Below, in pieces: positions 33,101 through 44,176 of a stretch of DNA of 64,000 bases; the first letter of the stretch is position 1; each line of letters begins with the position of its first letter. The stretch comes from Phaeodactylum tricornutum CCAP 1055/1 (Eukaryota; Bacillariophyta; Bacillariophyceae; Surirellales; Neidiaceae). The notes beneath the pieces were generated by a model. That model saw nothing but the letters and a program-made list of their open reading frames with translations, had not been told where the DNA came from and searched no databases. The translations under genes were made by a program, and so were the position numbers. The stretch spans positions 639,944 to 703,943 of the forward strand of contig NC_011685.1 of assembly GCF_000150955.2 (NCBI RefSeq), in the 5' to 3' direction.

Positions 33101-33809
33101 CATTGATATAATGTGTGAGGTGTCTATGCTCTCATCTTTTCTCGCGATGCCGCGTGAAGGACATCTAGCTGCAGTTTTTCATATTTTCGGATATTTGAAG
33201 TCACATCACAAGTCTCGATTGGTATTTGATGATTCTTATCCGGTGATTGACAACAGCTTTAACGATGATGCGGATTGGACAGATTTTTACGGTGATGTTA
33301 AAGAGCCTATTCCACCAAATGCTTCGGAACCACGTGGTAAGGTGGTGGAGATTATAGCTTTTGTTGACGCTGACCATGCGGGAGACCGTGTTACTCGTTG
33401 TTCTCGAACAGGTGTTTTGATTTATATCCATCGTTCTCCAATTATGTGGTTCTCGAAGCGTCAGAATTCAGTTGAAACGTCTACTTTTGGTAGTGAGTTT
33501 GTTGCATTAAAGATTGCTACTGAGATGATACAAGGTCTATGATACAAGTTAAGTATGATGGGCATTCCTATTGATGGTCCGGCTAAAGTTCTTTGTGACA
33601 ATATGTCGGTTGTATACAATACTACGGCACCAGAATCAGTGTTGAAGAAGAAAAGTAACGCAATAGCGTATCATTTTGTATGAGAGAATGTTGCCATGAA
33701 AGTGATCAAGATTGCATATGAACCATCAAAATCAAATTTAGCGGATATACTTACGAAGGTTCAAACAAATCCAGTGAGACAAGCTATCATACGAAGTAAT
33801 TTATGGTGA
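30134..33809 (+). pseudogene. pol of element 1 (broken, integrase core missing)
   Basis: Protease region has E-L-D-S-H-A-D-T-C at about 30427, a copia-type variant of the D-T/S-G motif. A short integrase N-terminal relic (about 31060-31250, with T-P-E-E-L-A-R-R and an internal stop) is followed directly by pre-RT sequence, so the catalytic integrase core appears deleted. RT occupies about 32000-33069; its active-site block reads Y-T-N-D-F instead of Y-V-D-D. RNase H (V-D-A-D-H-A-G-D at about 33360) runs to 33809 with stops at 33540 and near 33681. Clearly inactive. Confidence 0.8.
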
Positions 33810-34005
33810 TTCAAGTTACAAGAAGGGTTTGCCGACTTTCCCGTTCTCAACAGGTTCAATGTTGGGACAAATTGCATTTGCATTATATTTGTCATTGCAG
33901 GCAGTGTCGAAGTTTTATTTTTATTTGGTTCCCTATTTTTCCCATTGTGGTTTTGCGGGGACACATTTCGCCAAGTTTATGTTCATCGTCTCAATGTGAG
34001 GGGAC

Positions 34006-34154
34006 TAGAAAAACACTACGACAAGCATATCGGGGTTCGTTATCCCTTTATCTTGGGTTCATGCTTATAAGTCTTTGTTTTACGTCTTTTTATCGTATCT
34101 ACAATCCTTTGGTCCCACAGACACGTTTTAGCCCGTTATCGTTGCAGTTTTCTA
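34006..34154 (+). repeat. 3' LTR of element 1
   Basis: 149-bp partner of the repeat at 28102-28250, with the same terminal inverted heptamers. Followed by CGTT, which also precedes the 5' copy. Confidence 0.9.
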
Positions 34155-35428
34155 CGTTGACTCAGATTTTCGTCCAGATTTCTAATCGGCATAACCGTAT
34201 ATCACATTCTTTAATAATTATTCGGTAACAACGATGGAGAAAGAATCTGCTAGGATTAACAGTAAAGGCAACTGCCTGCTCATCTTCATTTTCTCCATTC
34301 TGCCTCTCTAATAAGTCAGTCGAGTAAATATAAATACCGGGAAAAATAGCAGAAAGTGGAACTGGCGGTATCAGGAGATTAGGTAGCTACAATACGGATA
34401 GGTCACTGGGAAGCTGCGGAGAGGGCCTCTCTTTTACGTATTTGACTGAAAAGTTTTGAATCTATGTCAAAAAGCTCGGAGATGACCTTGCCAGCGTGAT
34501 GTAGATGCATTAAACTTCTCGTTTCGTGCTAGCGACGGAAAATTTTATGAATGGCTGGAGTTACTTGCTGTGTATATCTGGCTGACGTTTGCATTAATCG
34601 GATTGACTGTGACGGTAATTGTTTTAACTTTTGAGTTCGTTACTTTGAGAATCAATGACTGTGAAGCTGAGTCGGAACAAGTGATTGAAAAAACACAAAT
34701 CCATTTTGCAGCTGGCTGATTTGCCGTTCGAGCAAAAGTGAACCATCCGTGGCAAGGTTTTACCAAAGAAAGCTATGGAAAGAAGTTTGGTATCAGACAA
34801 AAGTCAGCAGCATGAAACAACAGGAAGGGCCACTTCGGACTTCCAGCACCGAAGCTTTGATTGAAGTATCAAAAAATGCAGCGGTCAGAAAGTCACTGTC
34901 ATTTGATGCCGCGGGCCGACTCTGTAAAGGCTAGCGCTGAAGGGTCGCTTTTGCTGAGTTGATTAGCGTAGTCTTCTACAAGGGAACACAAAGATGACGT
35001 TCTCAGCATAGAAGTTGAAATAAAGGGACGTGGCCGGCTTGTGCTGCGAGTGTTTGCAATTAACTAAAAACGATAAGGCTGGCGACTAAGGCTAGGTCTG
35101 CACAATGTTTGGTGCGGATTTTTTTGCGACAGATCGGCCAAAGATAAGGCTATTCTGGCTGACTGACAGTGAACGCAACTCTTAAAAAGCACGATCTAAC
35201 TTTTGCACGTGGTTCCATCGCAAAAAGCTAACAAAAGAAGACTGATAAATTTTTCGCTGACTACAATATGTGCAAACCACATTCCGAAAAAGCTCCTAGT
35301 AAACCGTCTATGTCAAAACAACTGCTTGCAACGTTGATCGCTTAACAGTTTACTCACGGCGACCAAGACCGATTTGAGTATCAAGCCGGCCACACAATGG
35401 AGTGAGCGATTGTCTTGGAAGCCCATCA
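34155..35428. other. Intergenic region between element 1 and subtilase D
   Basis: About 1.27 kb without a supportable gene. The last 30 bases (about 35398-35428) resemble the sequence just past the stop of copy E (44145-44176), so duplicated sequence extends a little beyond the coding end. Confidence 0.4.
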
Positions 35429-37179
35429 TCACCAGCGAGGACGACACGCTCGGTGCCGGCCACGCTGTGGTGACCACGAACGAAGACATCTGAATCCGCT
35501 ACAGCATCGCCTAAAAGCGGTGCACACCTGGCCATTAGATTGGCACTGTGGCAATACCGGAGAAGGTGTTGGTGCGTTGGAGGGAGAACGAGTGGGTGCC
35601 TTTGTAGGAGAACGAGTGGGTGCCTTGGTAGGAGAACGAGTGGGTGCCTTGGTAGGAGAACGAGTAGGTTCCTTGGTCGGAGCAAGGGTGGGTTTCTTGG
35701 TGGGAGCACGAGTGGGCGCCTTGGCCGGAGCAAGGGTAGGGTTCTTGGTTGGAGCACGAGTGGCAAAGGGTGTGCGTGTAGGTTGCTTCGTAGTCTGCGG
35801 TGTAACGGGAGCGCCAGTTGGATTAGGAGTAGGTCTGCGGGTTGGCGAGCGAGTGGGCGCCAGTAGAGACGGGGCTACCGGTGGCAATTCCGAAGTGCGC
35901 ACAAGTCGGTTGGAAGATTCCTTTACATCGCTTATTCCATTCTCCAACGCATCCGATGCGATAGAATCGGTGCTTCTTCCCGCTTGTAAGTAGAGCGCGG
36001 CAACACCTGCAACGTGTGGAGCAGCCATAGATGTACCTGACTTCGTAGTTGTGCCGTTGCTTTGAGAAAGCGACAGGATCCCGGATCCTGGTGCAAAGAT
36101 GTCAACACAACTACCCCAGTTGGACCAGCTCGAACGGCGCTTATCGCTATCAATCGAACCAACTGCTAATACTCCCGACGCAGATGCAGGAGAGTAGTTG
36201 CAGGCATCATCGTCGCTGTTTCCGGCAGCAACCACAACTACCACGCCTGAATCTGCTGCGGAAGTTATCGCGTTGTTGAACGAAGTGCTGATGCCTCCCC
36301 CAAGGCTCATATTGATCACAATTTTTCGGCTGGGATCTGACATCTTGATCTGGGTTACATAGTCAACGCCAGCAATTACTGCACTGTATGATCCACTACC
36401 TTTTGCGTTGAGAACCTTCACATCGTGGAGGGACACCGTCTTTGCTACACCGTATGTTTTCGAACCGACAGTTCCGGCCACATGGGTACCATGCCCGTTG
36501 AGATCGGATCCGCACTCTGCATATAGAAGAGACAAATACCGGTCAGTGAGTACTATATCATACCTCCAGATTTTGAGTTTGCACAATGTGATTGCAACTA
36601 GAAGTAGGCCGTAGAGCAATTTCCATAATACAATGTTGGCCTCGTTGTACACAAAAAAACCATAAACGTACCTTCAGGAGTGAAGGACACGCAACTCTCG
36701 ACACGCCCTTCGAGTTCGGAATGATTTGCTTGAATTCCCGTATCAAGAATGTACACTTCGACACCAAGTCCCGTATACGTGTAATTATATCTTCTGTCGA
36801 TTGTTCCGTCAACTATGTCAAGCCCCCACGTCGGATCAATCTGTACAGCATCGACCTCGACAACGGCATCCTCTGATACCAGGAGCACGTCATCCAAATT
36901 GAGCATGAAGTTCAACAATGTGTTTGGGAGGTCCTTGACAGCAAATCCTTTCATGGCATAGTAGTAGGTCTCTATGATACTGTCTCGGAACGCGCGTTTC
37001 AGGACGTGGGTTGCAAAACCCCTAGAATCCGAGATGCTTGGATTCAATTCTATTATGTATTGTCCCGGAATCGAACGACCTGCCAGCGCACGGTTGAGCT
37101 TGCGGTGTGGGCCCAAAGTGGCCAACACCGGTAGCAGAAACAGTGCATTTACCGTGGTGATCCAGCAAATAAGGTTCAT
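35429..37179 (-). CDS. Subtilase D: secreted protease with linker and cystine module
   Basis: Exons 37179-36672 and 36516-35429, intron 155 nt (the longest in the family); product 531 residues. Signal peptide M-N-L-I-C-W-I-T-T-V; propeptide slightly divergent (N-P-S-I-S-D, Y-Y-Y-A-M). Triad motifs intact (L-D-T-G, G-H-G-T-H, G-T-S-M-A-A-P). The linker of about 115 residues is dominated by T-K-A-P-T-R-S-P units, four of them nearly identical. The cystine module is C-x6-C-x5-CC-x4-C-x13-C with F-R-R-CC, ending C-R-P-R-W as in copy E. Flanked on both sides by copia elements. Confidence 0.9.
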
Positions 37180-37840
37180 GGCTTTTCAATGCTTCACGAA
37201 AAATGTACATCCGCTTTGTTCGTTGTTTGCGGAATAGCGGCTGGTAGATATGTGTGGTAGGTTCTACAGATCGGTACCAATGTAAAAATGCTCGTCGGAG
37301 GGGAATAGTCGGAGTGCAATCGCCCCTCCACTGCCCTCCGTTCTGACATAAATTTCTCCATTCCCATGACCTTAAATATATTGAGGTTAACTGCTTGCAG
37401 TTAACATTTTCCAATGACCGGAAAATACAATGAGTCCCGGGTTTCGGAGAAAATATTTGAAAAACGGTGTATGTGTATATTGATTTTTAAAATTAAGATG
37501 GGAAATAGATCATTAACTAAATTTGCAAAGTTCACACACGAAGCGCCGAAATTTGAGATGACTGTCGATCGGACAACTCTCAGTTTCCGACCATGAACAA
37601 CATAGCAGCTAATGTAAATACAAATAACAACGATTGTGAAATTTGTGCTTCCTTGCCAGTATATAACAATTGAAAATTCTCACAGACAGTTGAAAGCCAA
37701 GTAAGTAGGTTGTAATCCATTCTCACTTCCTCATCGTTGTTCGCCTTCCTCATGAGGGGTCGCACACCTCCTTGCTATGGATGAGAGAGCTAGTGGCAAG
37801 TGCCAACTTCGCCAAAAAACAACTCGCAAGAAGAAAGACA
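37180..37840. other. Intergenic region upstream of subtilase D
   Basis: About 660 bp, presumed promoter of copy D. Its last five bases (AGACA, 37836-37840) are the left target duplication of element 2. No gene seen. Confidence 0.45.
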
Positions 37841-38046
37841 TGTTGATCCAACTCCCGGTAAGGACAACGTCTCACCAGAAGTTCAATCACTTACTGCTAA
37901 ACGCCAAGTCACTTCCGTCCCACACACAACGAATCACAGCCCCACAGTCCCTACAAATATCCAAGAGTACAGTGTAGACTCATAATCTTCGTAGTTCATC
38001 GTTTTCCTCAACTGTGATCTCCATCGTCGTTTTGTGTTCTTCAATA
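37841..38046 (+). repeat. 5' LTR of element 2
   Basis: 206-bp repeat from TGTTGATCCA to CTTCAATA. It contains an AAATAT stretch at about 37955-37960 and, about 30 bases later, CTTCGTAGTTC at 37987-37997, which suggests the transcription start lies close to 37987. Confidence 0.93.
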
Positions 38047-38057
38047 GAACTACGAAG
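38047..38057 (+). promoter_or_regulatory. Primer binding site of element 2, self-complementary to its LTR
   Basis: The 11 bases directly after the 5' LTR (GAACTACGAAG) are the exact reverse complement of CTTCGTAGTTC at 37987-37997 inside the LTR. This is the arrangement known from the fission yeast Tf1 family, where the 5' end of the transcript folds back and primes minus-strand synthesis. I saw no tRNA 3'-end match here. Confidence 0.6.
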
Positions 38058-38121
38058 CAACCCCACCGTCTTTACGCCCCTAACCCTGCCCTCCCGCCCA
38101 TCCGCAACCTCTTCGGTCAGG

Positions 38122-39180
38122 ATGTCGACCTCGGCTCATTTCAAACTGAGCGACTTTCCTCACACAGTCCTCGACCCGATCGCCACCCTCACCGTCCCAC
38201 CGACCTACGCGACCATCAAGCGTGCCCAACGCCAGCTCATGACTAACGCCGCCGCCATTCCCACACTCAACGGAGGTGGCGCCCACGGCCATATGGCCTT
38301 GACCCTGACCGCCCTTGCCTACACCGACATCAGCGACGTCCCGTTCGTCATTCCCGTCGCCCCTCCGGCCAATCCGCCTCCCGGCGCCACGCAACCACAA
38401 ATCACCGAAAACAACCGCATTCATCAACGCGACGCCAACATCTACAACCTTTATGTCGCCGTCAACAACGCGCTTCGCCAGCAACTTCTCGACGCAGTCC
38501 CCCGCATTTATGTCAGCGCCCTCGCCCATTCCATGTTCGAGTTTAGCAACGTCACTTGCCTCGACTTGCTCTCGCACCTCTGGACCAAATACGGTACCAT
38601 CAAGCCCGCCGAGCTCCAGAAAAATTTCCAGTCCATGTACACCCCTTGGAACACGACCGAACCGATTGAATCAGTTTTTCTTCAGCTCGACGAGGCCATC
38701 GCTTTCTCTGTCGACGGTAACGACCCCATCTCGGAAGCTGCTGCTGTTCGCGCTGGCTACGAAGTCATTGCGCACTCGGGCCTGCTCCTCCCAGACTGCA
38801 AGGAATGGCGCAAATTGCCTACTGCTGCTCACACCCTTGCCCATTTCCAGCAGCACTTTTCCCTTGCCGACGAAGACCGGCGCCTCACGGCCACCACCGG
38901 TTCCCTCGGCTACGCCAACGTGCTTGCTGCTGCCCCCTCTCTCGCTCCTGCCACGACCTCCGACGCTCTCAGCCTTCCTTTCTCTGCGCTCTCTGTGTCC
39001 CAGACTTCTGTCTCTTCGCCGGACATGACCTATTGCTGGACCCGTGTTACCAGCAAAAACCGGCGCCATACGAGCGCCACGTGCAAGAACAAGGCCCCTG
39101 GCCATCGCGACGACGCGACCGCCACCAACACTCTCGGCGGATCCACCAAGGTTTGGACCGCTCCCCAGCCCCCTGAATAG
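38122..39180 (+). CDS. gag of element 2
   Basis: 352 residues from the ATG at 38122; the frame is open further upstream into the LTR region. A helical capsid-like body is followed by a C-terminal Cys/His cluster (Y-C-W-T, then H-T-S-A-T-C and G-H) that looks like the atypical zinc knuckle of diatom copia elements. It ends in a TAG at 39178-39180, and pol continues in the same frame, so pol could be made by stop-codon readthrough or the TAG could be a later mutation. Confidence 0.8.
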   Translation: MSTSAHFKLSDFPHTVLDPIATLTVPPTYATIKRAQRQLMTNAAAIPTLNGGGAHGHMALTLTALAYTDISDVPFVIPVAPPANPPPGATQPQITENNRIHQRDANIYNLYVAVNNALRQQLLDAVPRIYVSALAHSMFEFSNVTCLDLLSHLWTKYGTIKPAELQKNFQSMYTPWNTTEPIESVFLQLDEAIAFSVDGNDPISEAAAVRAGYEVIAHSGLLLPDCKEWRKLPTAAHTLAHFQQHFSLADEDRRLTATTGSLGYANVLAAAPSLAPATTSDALSLPFSALSVSQTSVSSPDMTYCWTRVTSKNRRHTSATCKNKAPGHRDDATATNTLGGSTKVWTAPQPPE

Positions 39181-39201
39181 GAAAGAGGGACGGCTACGCC
39201 G

Positions 39202-42200
39202 ATGGTTAACTCTAATAATACCGATTATTTAAATCATATTACTAGTCTTAATTCATCTGTAGTCCCCTCCCCGCCTAGTCCCCATACCTCGGCCATTGCC
39301 GACACCGGATGCACGGGCCATTACATCACCGTCAACTGCCCCCACACCCACAAACGTCCTGCAAGCCCCAGCCTTGCCGTCCGTGTCCCTAACGGCGCCG
39401 TCCTCCACTCAAGCCACATTGCCACCCTGGCCCTCCCTGGCTTTTCCCCTTCTGCTTGCCAGGCCCACATCTTCCCGGGGCTTACCTCGCACCCACTCAT
39501 TTCGATTGGACAACTTTGTGACGACGGCTGCACTGCCACTTTCTCAGCCACTCGCCTCGAGATCCACCGCGACACTACACTACTCCTCTCCGGCACTCGT
39601 GCACCCACTACCGGCCTCTGGCACCTTGATCTTACCCCTGCCAAGCCTCCTGCCACAGCCCACGCTCTTGTTCCAAACACTCCCCTTGCTGACCGCGTCG
39701 CTTTTATTCATGCCTCGCTCTTCTCCCCGGCTCTCTCCACATGGTGCCAGGCCCTCGACTCCGGCCATCTTGCAACCTTTCCCGAACTTTCCTCCCGCCA
39801 GGTCCGCAAATATCCACCTCATTCCCCCGCCATGGTCAAGGGCCACCTCGACCAACAACGCGCAAACCTTCGCTCCACCAAGCTTCCCCCTGTAGGTTCC
39901 CCCATCACGACGGAGCCCCCTGCCGCCGCTGTGCCCGACCTTGACCCTCCCGACGCCCACCCGGTCACACGCACACACCATGTCTTTGTTGCCCACCAAC
40001 GGGTCACCGGTCAGATCTACACGGACCAACCGGGCCGCTTCCTCACTCCCTCCAGTGCCGGCCACAACGATATGCTTGTTCTCTATGATTACGACAGCAA
40101 TGCTATCCACGTCGAACTCATGAAGAACAAGTCCGGCCCGAGATTCTAGCCGCCTATAAGCGCGCTCATGCTCTTTTCACCTAGCGCGGCCTTCGTCCCC
40201 AACTCTAGCGTCTTGACAACGAAGCCTCTGCAGCCCTCCAGTCCTTCATGTCCTCCGAGCACGTGGACTTTCAGCTGGCACCCTCCCCATCTACACCGTC
40301 GTAATGCAGCCGAACGGGCCATCCGCACCTTCAAGAACCACTTTATTGCTGGTCTCTGCACCACTAACCCGGATTTTCCCTTGCATCTTTGGGACCGCCT
40401 CCTCCCACAGGCCCTCATTACCCTCAATCTTCTTCGTCGCTCCCGCATCAATCCCAAGTTGTCCGCCCACGCACAACTTCACGGTGCCTTCGACTACAAC
40501 CGCACCCCGCTCGCTCCTCCTGGCACTCGCGTCTTAGTTCATGTCAAGCCCGCTGTTCGCGAAACCTGGGCCCCCCATGCTGTTGAAGGTTGGTATCTCG
40601 GCCCCGCTCTCAACCATTATCGCTGCCATCGCGTCTGGGTCACGGAAACACGTGCCGAACGTGTTGCTGACACCCTTTCCTGGTTCCCGACCCGCATTCC
40701 CATGCCCGCCGCTTCGTCCACCGACCGCGCCCTGGCCGCCGCCCGTGACCTCGTCCACGCCCTCCAGAATCCTTCCCCTGCGTCTCCGTTCGCCCCCCTC
40801 GATGCCACCCAGCACCAGGCACTCACAGATCTTGCCACCCTCTTTGCCACTGTGGCCGCCCCAGCCGACGACGTCCCTGCACCCGCTCCCGTGCCTCCGG
40901 TCCGGCCCCCTGCCCCAGCAACTCACCTTGCTCAGGTCCGTTTTGCCGTTCCGCTTGTCACGGCCGAACATGCCCCGGCACTTCCGAGGTTGCCCATTCC
41001 GGCCCCAGCACTTCCGAGGGTGCCCACCCTGGCCACCTATCACTCTCGCACCGGCAACCCCGGCCGTCGCCGCCGCACAGCACGCAAACAACCGGCAACC
41101 CCAACCCTAGTTCCGGCGCATCCCCACAACACCCGCACCCGACCCTTTCTTGTCCCGGCTTCCGCCAACGCCGTTGTTGACCCCGCAACCGGCACCTCCT
41201 TGGAATATCGCCACCTGCGCTCCGGCCCCGACGCTCCCGATTGGATTCGCGCCGCCGCCAACGAAATTGGACGGCTCACCCAAGGCAACCCGCCCCACAG
41301 TACCACCGGCAGCCACACCATGCACTTCATCGCGCATAATGCCATTCCTCCTGGTCGCAAGGCAACCTACTTGCGCATTGTCGCCAGCATTCGCCCCCAA
41401 AAGGCCGAACCCAAGCGCATCCGGTTCACCGTTGGTGGCAACCTAGTTCAGTACCCCGGAAAGGTTAGCACCCCAACTGCTGATATCACCACCGCCAAGA
41501 TCCTCTTCAATAGCGTCCTCTCCACGCCCGCCGCCAAGTTTATGTGTATTGACATCAAGGATTTCTATCTTGGCACCCCCATGGCTCGTTACGAATACAT
41601 GCGCATCCCGGTTCCTGACATTCCTCCCACCATCATGGCTCATTACCAGTTAGCTCCACTCATTCACAACAACTCTGTTACCGTCGAAATTCGCAAAGGT
41701 ATGTACGGCCTACCCCAAGCCGGCATTCTCGCCCACGACCGTCTAGTTGAACACCTTGCTGCCCACGGCTACGTTAAGACGAAGCATACCGCCGGCCTTT
41801 TTCGCCACGTCACACGCCCGATTCAGTTTACCCTAGTTGTGGACGACTTTGGAGTGAAATACACTGGCACCGAACACGCGCAACACCTTATCGACACTCT
41901 ACAAGCACTTTACACCATCACCATTGACTGGGACGGTACTCGTTATCTCGGACTTACACTTGCTTGGGATTATGAGCGTCGAACCCTCGACATGTCCATG
42001 CCCGACTACATCGACCAAGCCCTAACCCGCTTTCAACGATCGCCCCCTCCTACGTCTCAACATGCACCTCACCCTTGGACCCCTCCAACTTATGGCGTTG
42101 CAACTCAACTCACACCAGTCCCTGATACCACTGAACCTCTCAATGCATCCGACAAGACCCACCTGCAAGAAATCATCGGAACCCTACTTTACTACGCTAG

Positions 42201-43056
42201 GGCTGTCGACTCGACCATTCTCGTGGCTCTCGGCACTCCGGCCTCGGCACAGTCAACTGCAACCCAAGCGACCCTTCACGCCGCCGAACATTTACTTGAC
42301 TACTGTGCCACTAACCCACATGCTACGGTACGTTTTCAGGCTAGCGACATGTGTTTACACATTCATAGTGACGCTTCCTACCTTTCCGAGTCGAAAGCCC
42401 GTTCTCGTGCTGCAGGTCATTTTTTCCTCAGCAGTCGACCCCAAGATCCCAATGCTGCTCCCGCTCCGACTGATCCGGACCCTCCCAATAATGGTGCTAT
42501 TCATACGCATAGTTCCATCATGTCCGTTGTTCTTTCCTCGGCCACCGAAGCAGAACTCGGTGCCCTCTTTTACAACGCCAAGGACGCCACCGCTTTCCGG
42601 GTCACTCTCGACGAGCTTGGCCACAATCAGCCACCTACCCCTATTCAGACCGATAACGCTTGTGCCTCCGGCATTGCCAATGAAACCATCAAGCAACGAC
42701 GTTCTAAAGCCATTGACATGCGTTTCTACTGGGTTAAAGACCGCGTCGAGCAAAAACAGTTTATTATTTACTGGCAACCCGGCCTCACGAATTTGGCCGA
42801 CTATTTCTCCAAGCATCATTCTCCCGCACATCATCGCAAAATGCGCTCGCACTACCTTTTTGAACAGTCACCAACCAATGACATAGCAACTTCTCATTTG
42901 CAGCAAGGGTGTGTTGATCCAACTCCTGGTAAGGACAACGTCTCACCAGAAGTTCAATTGCCTACTGCTAAACGCCAAGTCACTTCCGTCCCACACACAA
43001 CAAATCACAGCCCCACAGTCCCTACAAATATCCAAGAGTACAGTGTAGACTCATAA
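39202..43056 (+). pseudogene. pol of element 2, nearly intact
   Basis: Protease with A-D-T-G-C-T-G near 39300, integrase, RT with V-V-D-D (V-D-D codons at 41839-41847) and RNase H with H-S-D-A-S-Y and intact acidic residues, ending inside the 3' LTR. The only visible damage is in the integrase: coding leaves the frame near 40137 and returns near 40270, with TAG codons at 40182 and 40206 in the true frame (each one change from CAG) and a TAG at 40147-40149 in the main frame. The third acidic integrase residue (A-E-R-A) lies after the damage. RT and RNase H look functional. Confidence 0.8.
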
Positions 43057-43117
43057 TCTTCGTAGTTCATCGTTTTCCTCAACTGTGATCTCCATCGTCG
43101 TTTTGTGTTCTTCAATA
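42912..43117 (+). repeat. 3' LTR of element 2
   Basis: 206-bp partner of 37841-38046, about 97.6 percent identical by eye. It supplies the last codons of the pol frame and is followed by the AGACA target duplication. Confidence 0.93.
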
Positions 43118-44176
43118 AGACATCCATACCATATTCCAAAATTCGAGTATAAATCAGCCTTGTATTCCTTGCCTGCAAGCCAGACCGTAGACATGTGGCT
43201 ACATCTGATGGCGGAGTCGATCTGTTAGGCTTGGACAGCATAGCCCGGCTCGGGATGTGAAAGTATTTGAACTGAAGAAGAATACTTCTAAGTCTGTTAA
43301 GATTGCTGCCCTGACTAGATGCATATTTACTGCTGGCAATATCAAATTATTGTAATCAGAGATCAGGCTTGCTTATCCATTTTCTGCTTTCGCGAGCTTC
43401 CCAGATTTGTCGTTTGATGTGTTGTGGCATTCATTGTTCTTTCTTCCAACAGAAGCATTAAATTGATGACTGTCTTTGAAACTCCCTTGCAGTCGCATGG
43501 ACTAGACAGTTTCTGCAGCATGTCGAAGGAAAAGGCTTCGAAGTAGTGGTCACCGACTTCTTTGGCTAGACCGGCAGTAGGCTGGGAAAAGAAGTCAGCG
43601 GCGTTCACTAGTCGAAGAAAAATGACTTGGGTCGAATTATAAATATGCTACTGGCCAACTTCTCTCTAATTGTTGATATAAGTGTTTTTCTGGCGGTATT
43701 TCCAAATTTTTGGTGATCAAGCAATCTCCCGGGATTTTGAGAAACGCAAGTCTGTCAGCTGCTGGGCCGCCGGAGGAATTTACTGCGCAACAGTAACCCG
43801 TTGGGGCAAAGACTGTTGATCGAGCTTTGACCGTCGCGCAACACTTCGATCACCATTTCACAGACCATCCTGTTCTTTCCGTTGGTAGTATTTCATGGGA
43901 TGATCCCTAATACTGCTGGATATTCTGCATGGTCCCGTTTCAATAAGCTACCAACACGGTACCGATAATCATAGAATCAGTTTCTATAACGACGTTTGCG
44001 CAATACTAGCGCTTATGTACTACGGAAAGACAATCACTTCTCAGAAGGGGTACCTCCAGGGAGGCGCCCATTCCGCGCGAAATCTTGCAAAAGTGTTTGG
44101 ATATGGCCTACCCGGCTTAATGTGAATGCCGGACTGGGCGGATAGTGGAGTGGGCGACCGTCTTGGAAGCCCATCC
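43118..44176. other. Intergenic region downstream of subtilase E
   Basis: About 1.06 kb after element 2 (starting with its right target duplication). A minus-strand frame at 43608-43363 (81 codons) has no recognisable domain. No supportable gene. Confidence 0.4.

Larger units (their letters stand above)
28102..34154 (+). mobile_element. Decayed Ty1/copia-type LTR retrotransposon (element 1)
   Basis: A 6.05-kb element bounded by two 149-bp direct repeats that differ at about 6 positions. Repeat ends are short inverted repeats (TAGAAAA / TTTTCTA), and a 4-bp match (CGTT) flanks the element as an apparent target duplication. The interior holds gag, protease, an integrase remnant, reverse transcriptase and RNase H in copia order, with several nonsense codons and frameshifts. 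It lies between subtilases C and D, on the strand opposite to them. A truncated relative lies at 59.7 kb. Not autonomous in its present form. Confidence 0.9.
37841..43117 (+). mobile_element. Young CoDi-like Ty1/copia LTR retrotransposon (element 2)
   Basis: A 5.28-kb element with two 206-bp LTRs (37841-38046 and 42912-43117) that differ at about five positions, and a perfect 5-bp target duplication AGACA (37836-37840 and 43118-43122). The interior encodes gag, protease, integrase, RT and RNase H in copia order. Coding is conspicuously C-rich at third positions, unlike the neighbouring genes and element 1. One in-frame TAG separates gag from pol; a short damaged stretch lies in the integrase. 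It sits in the subtilase D-E interval, opposite to the subtilases in orientation. Confidence 0.95.
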
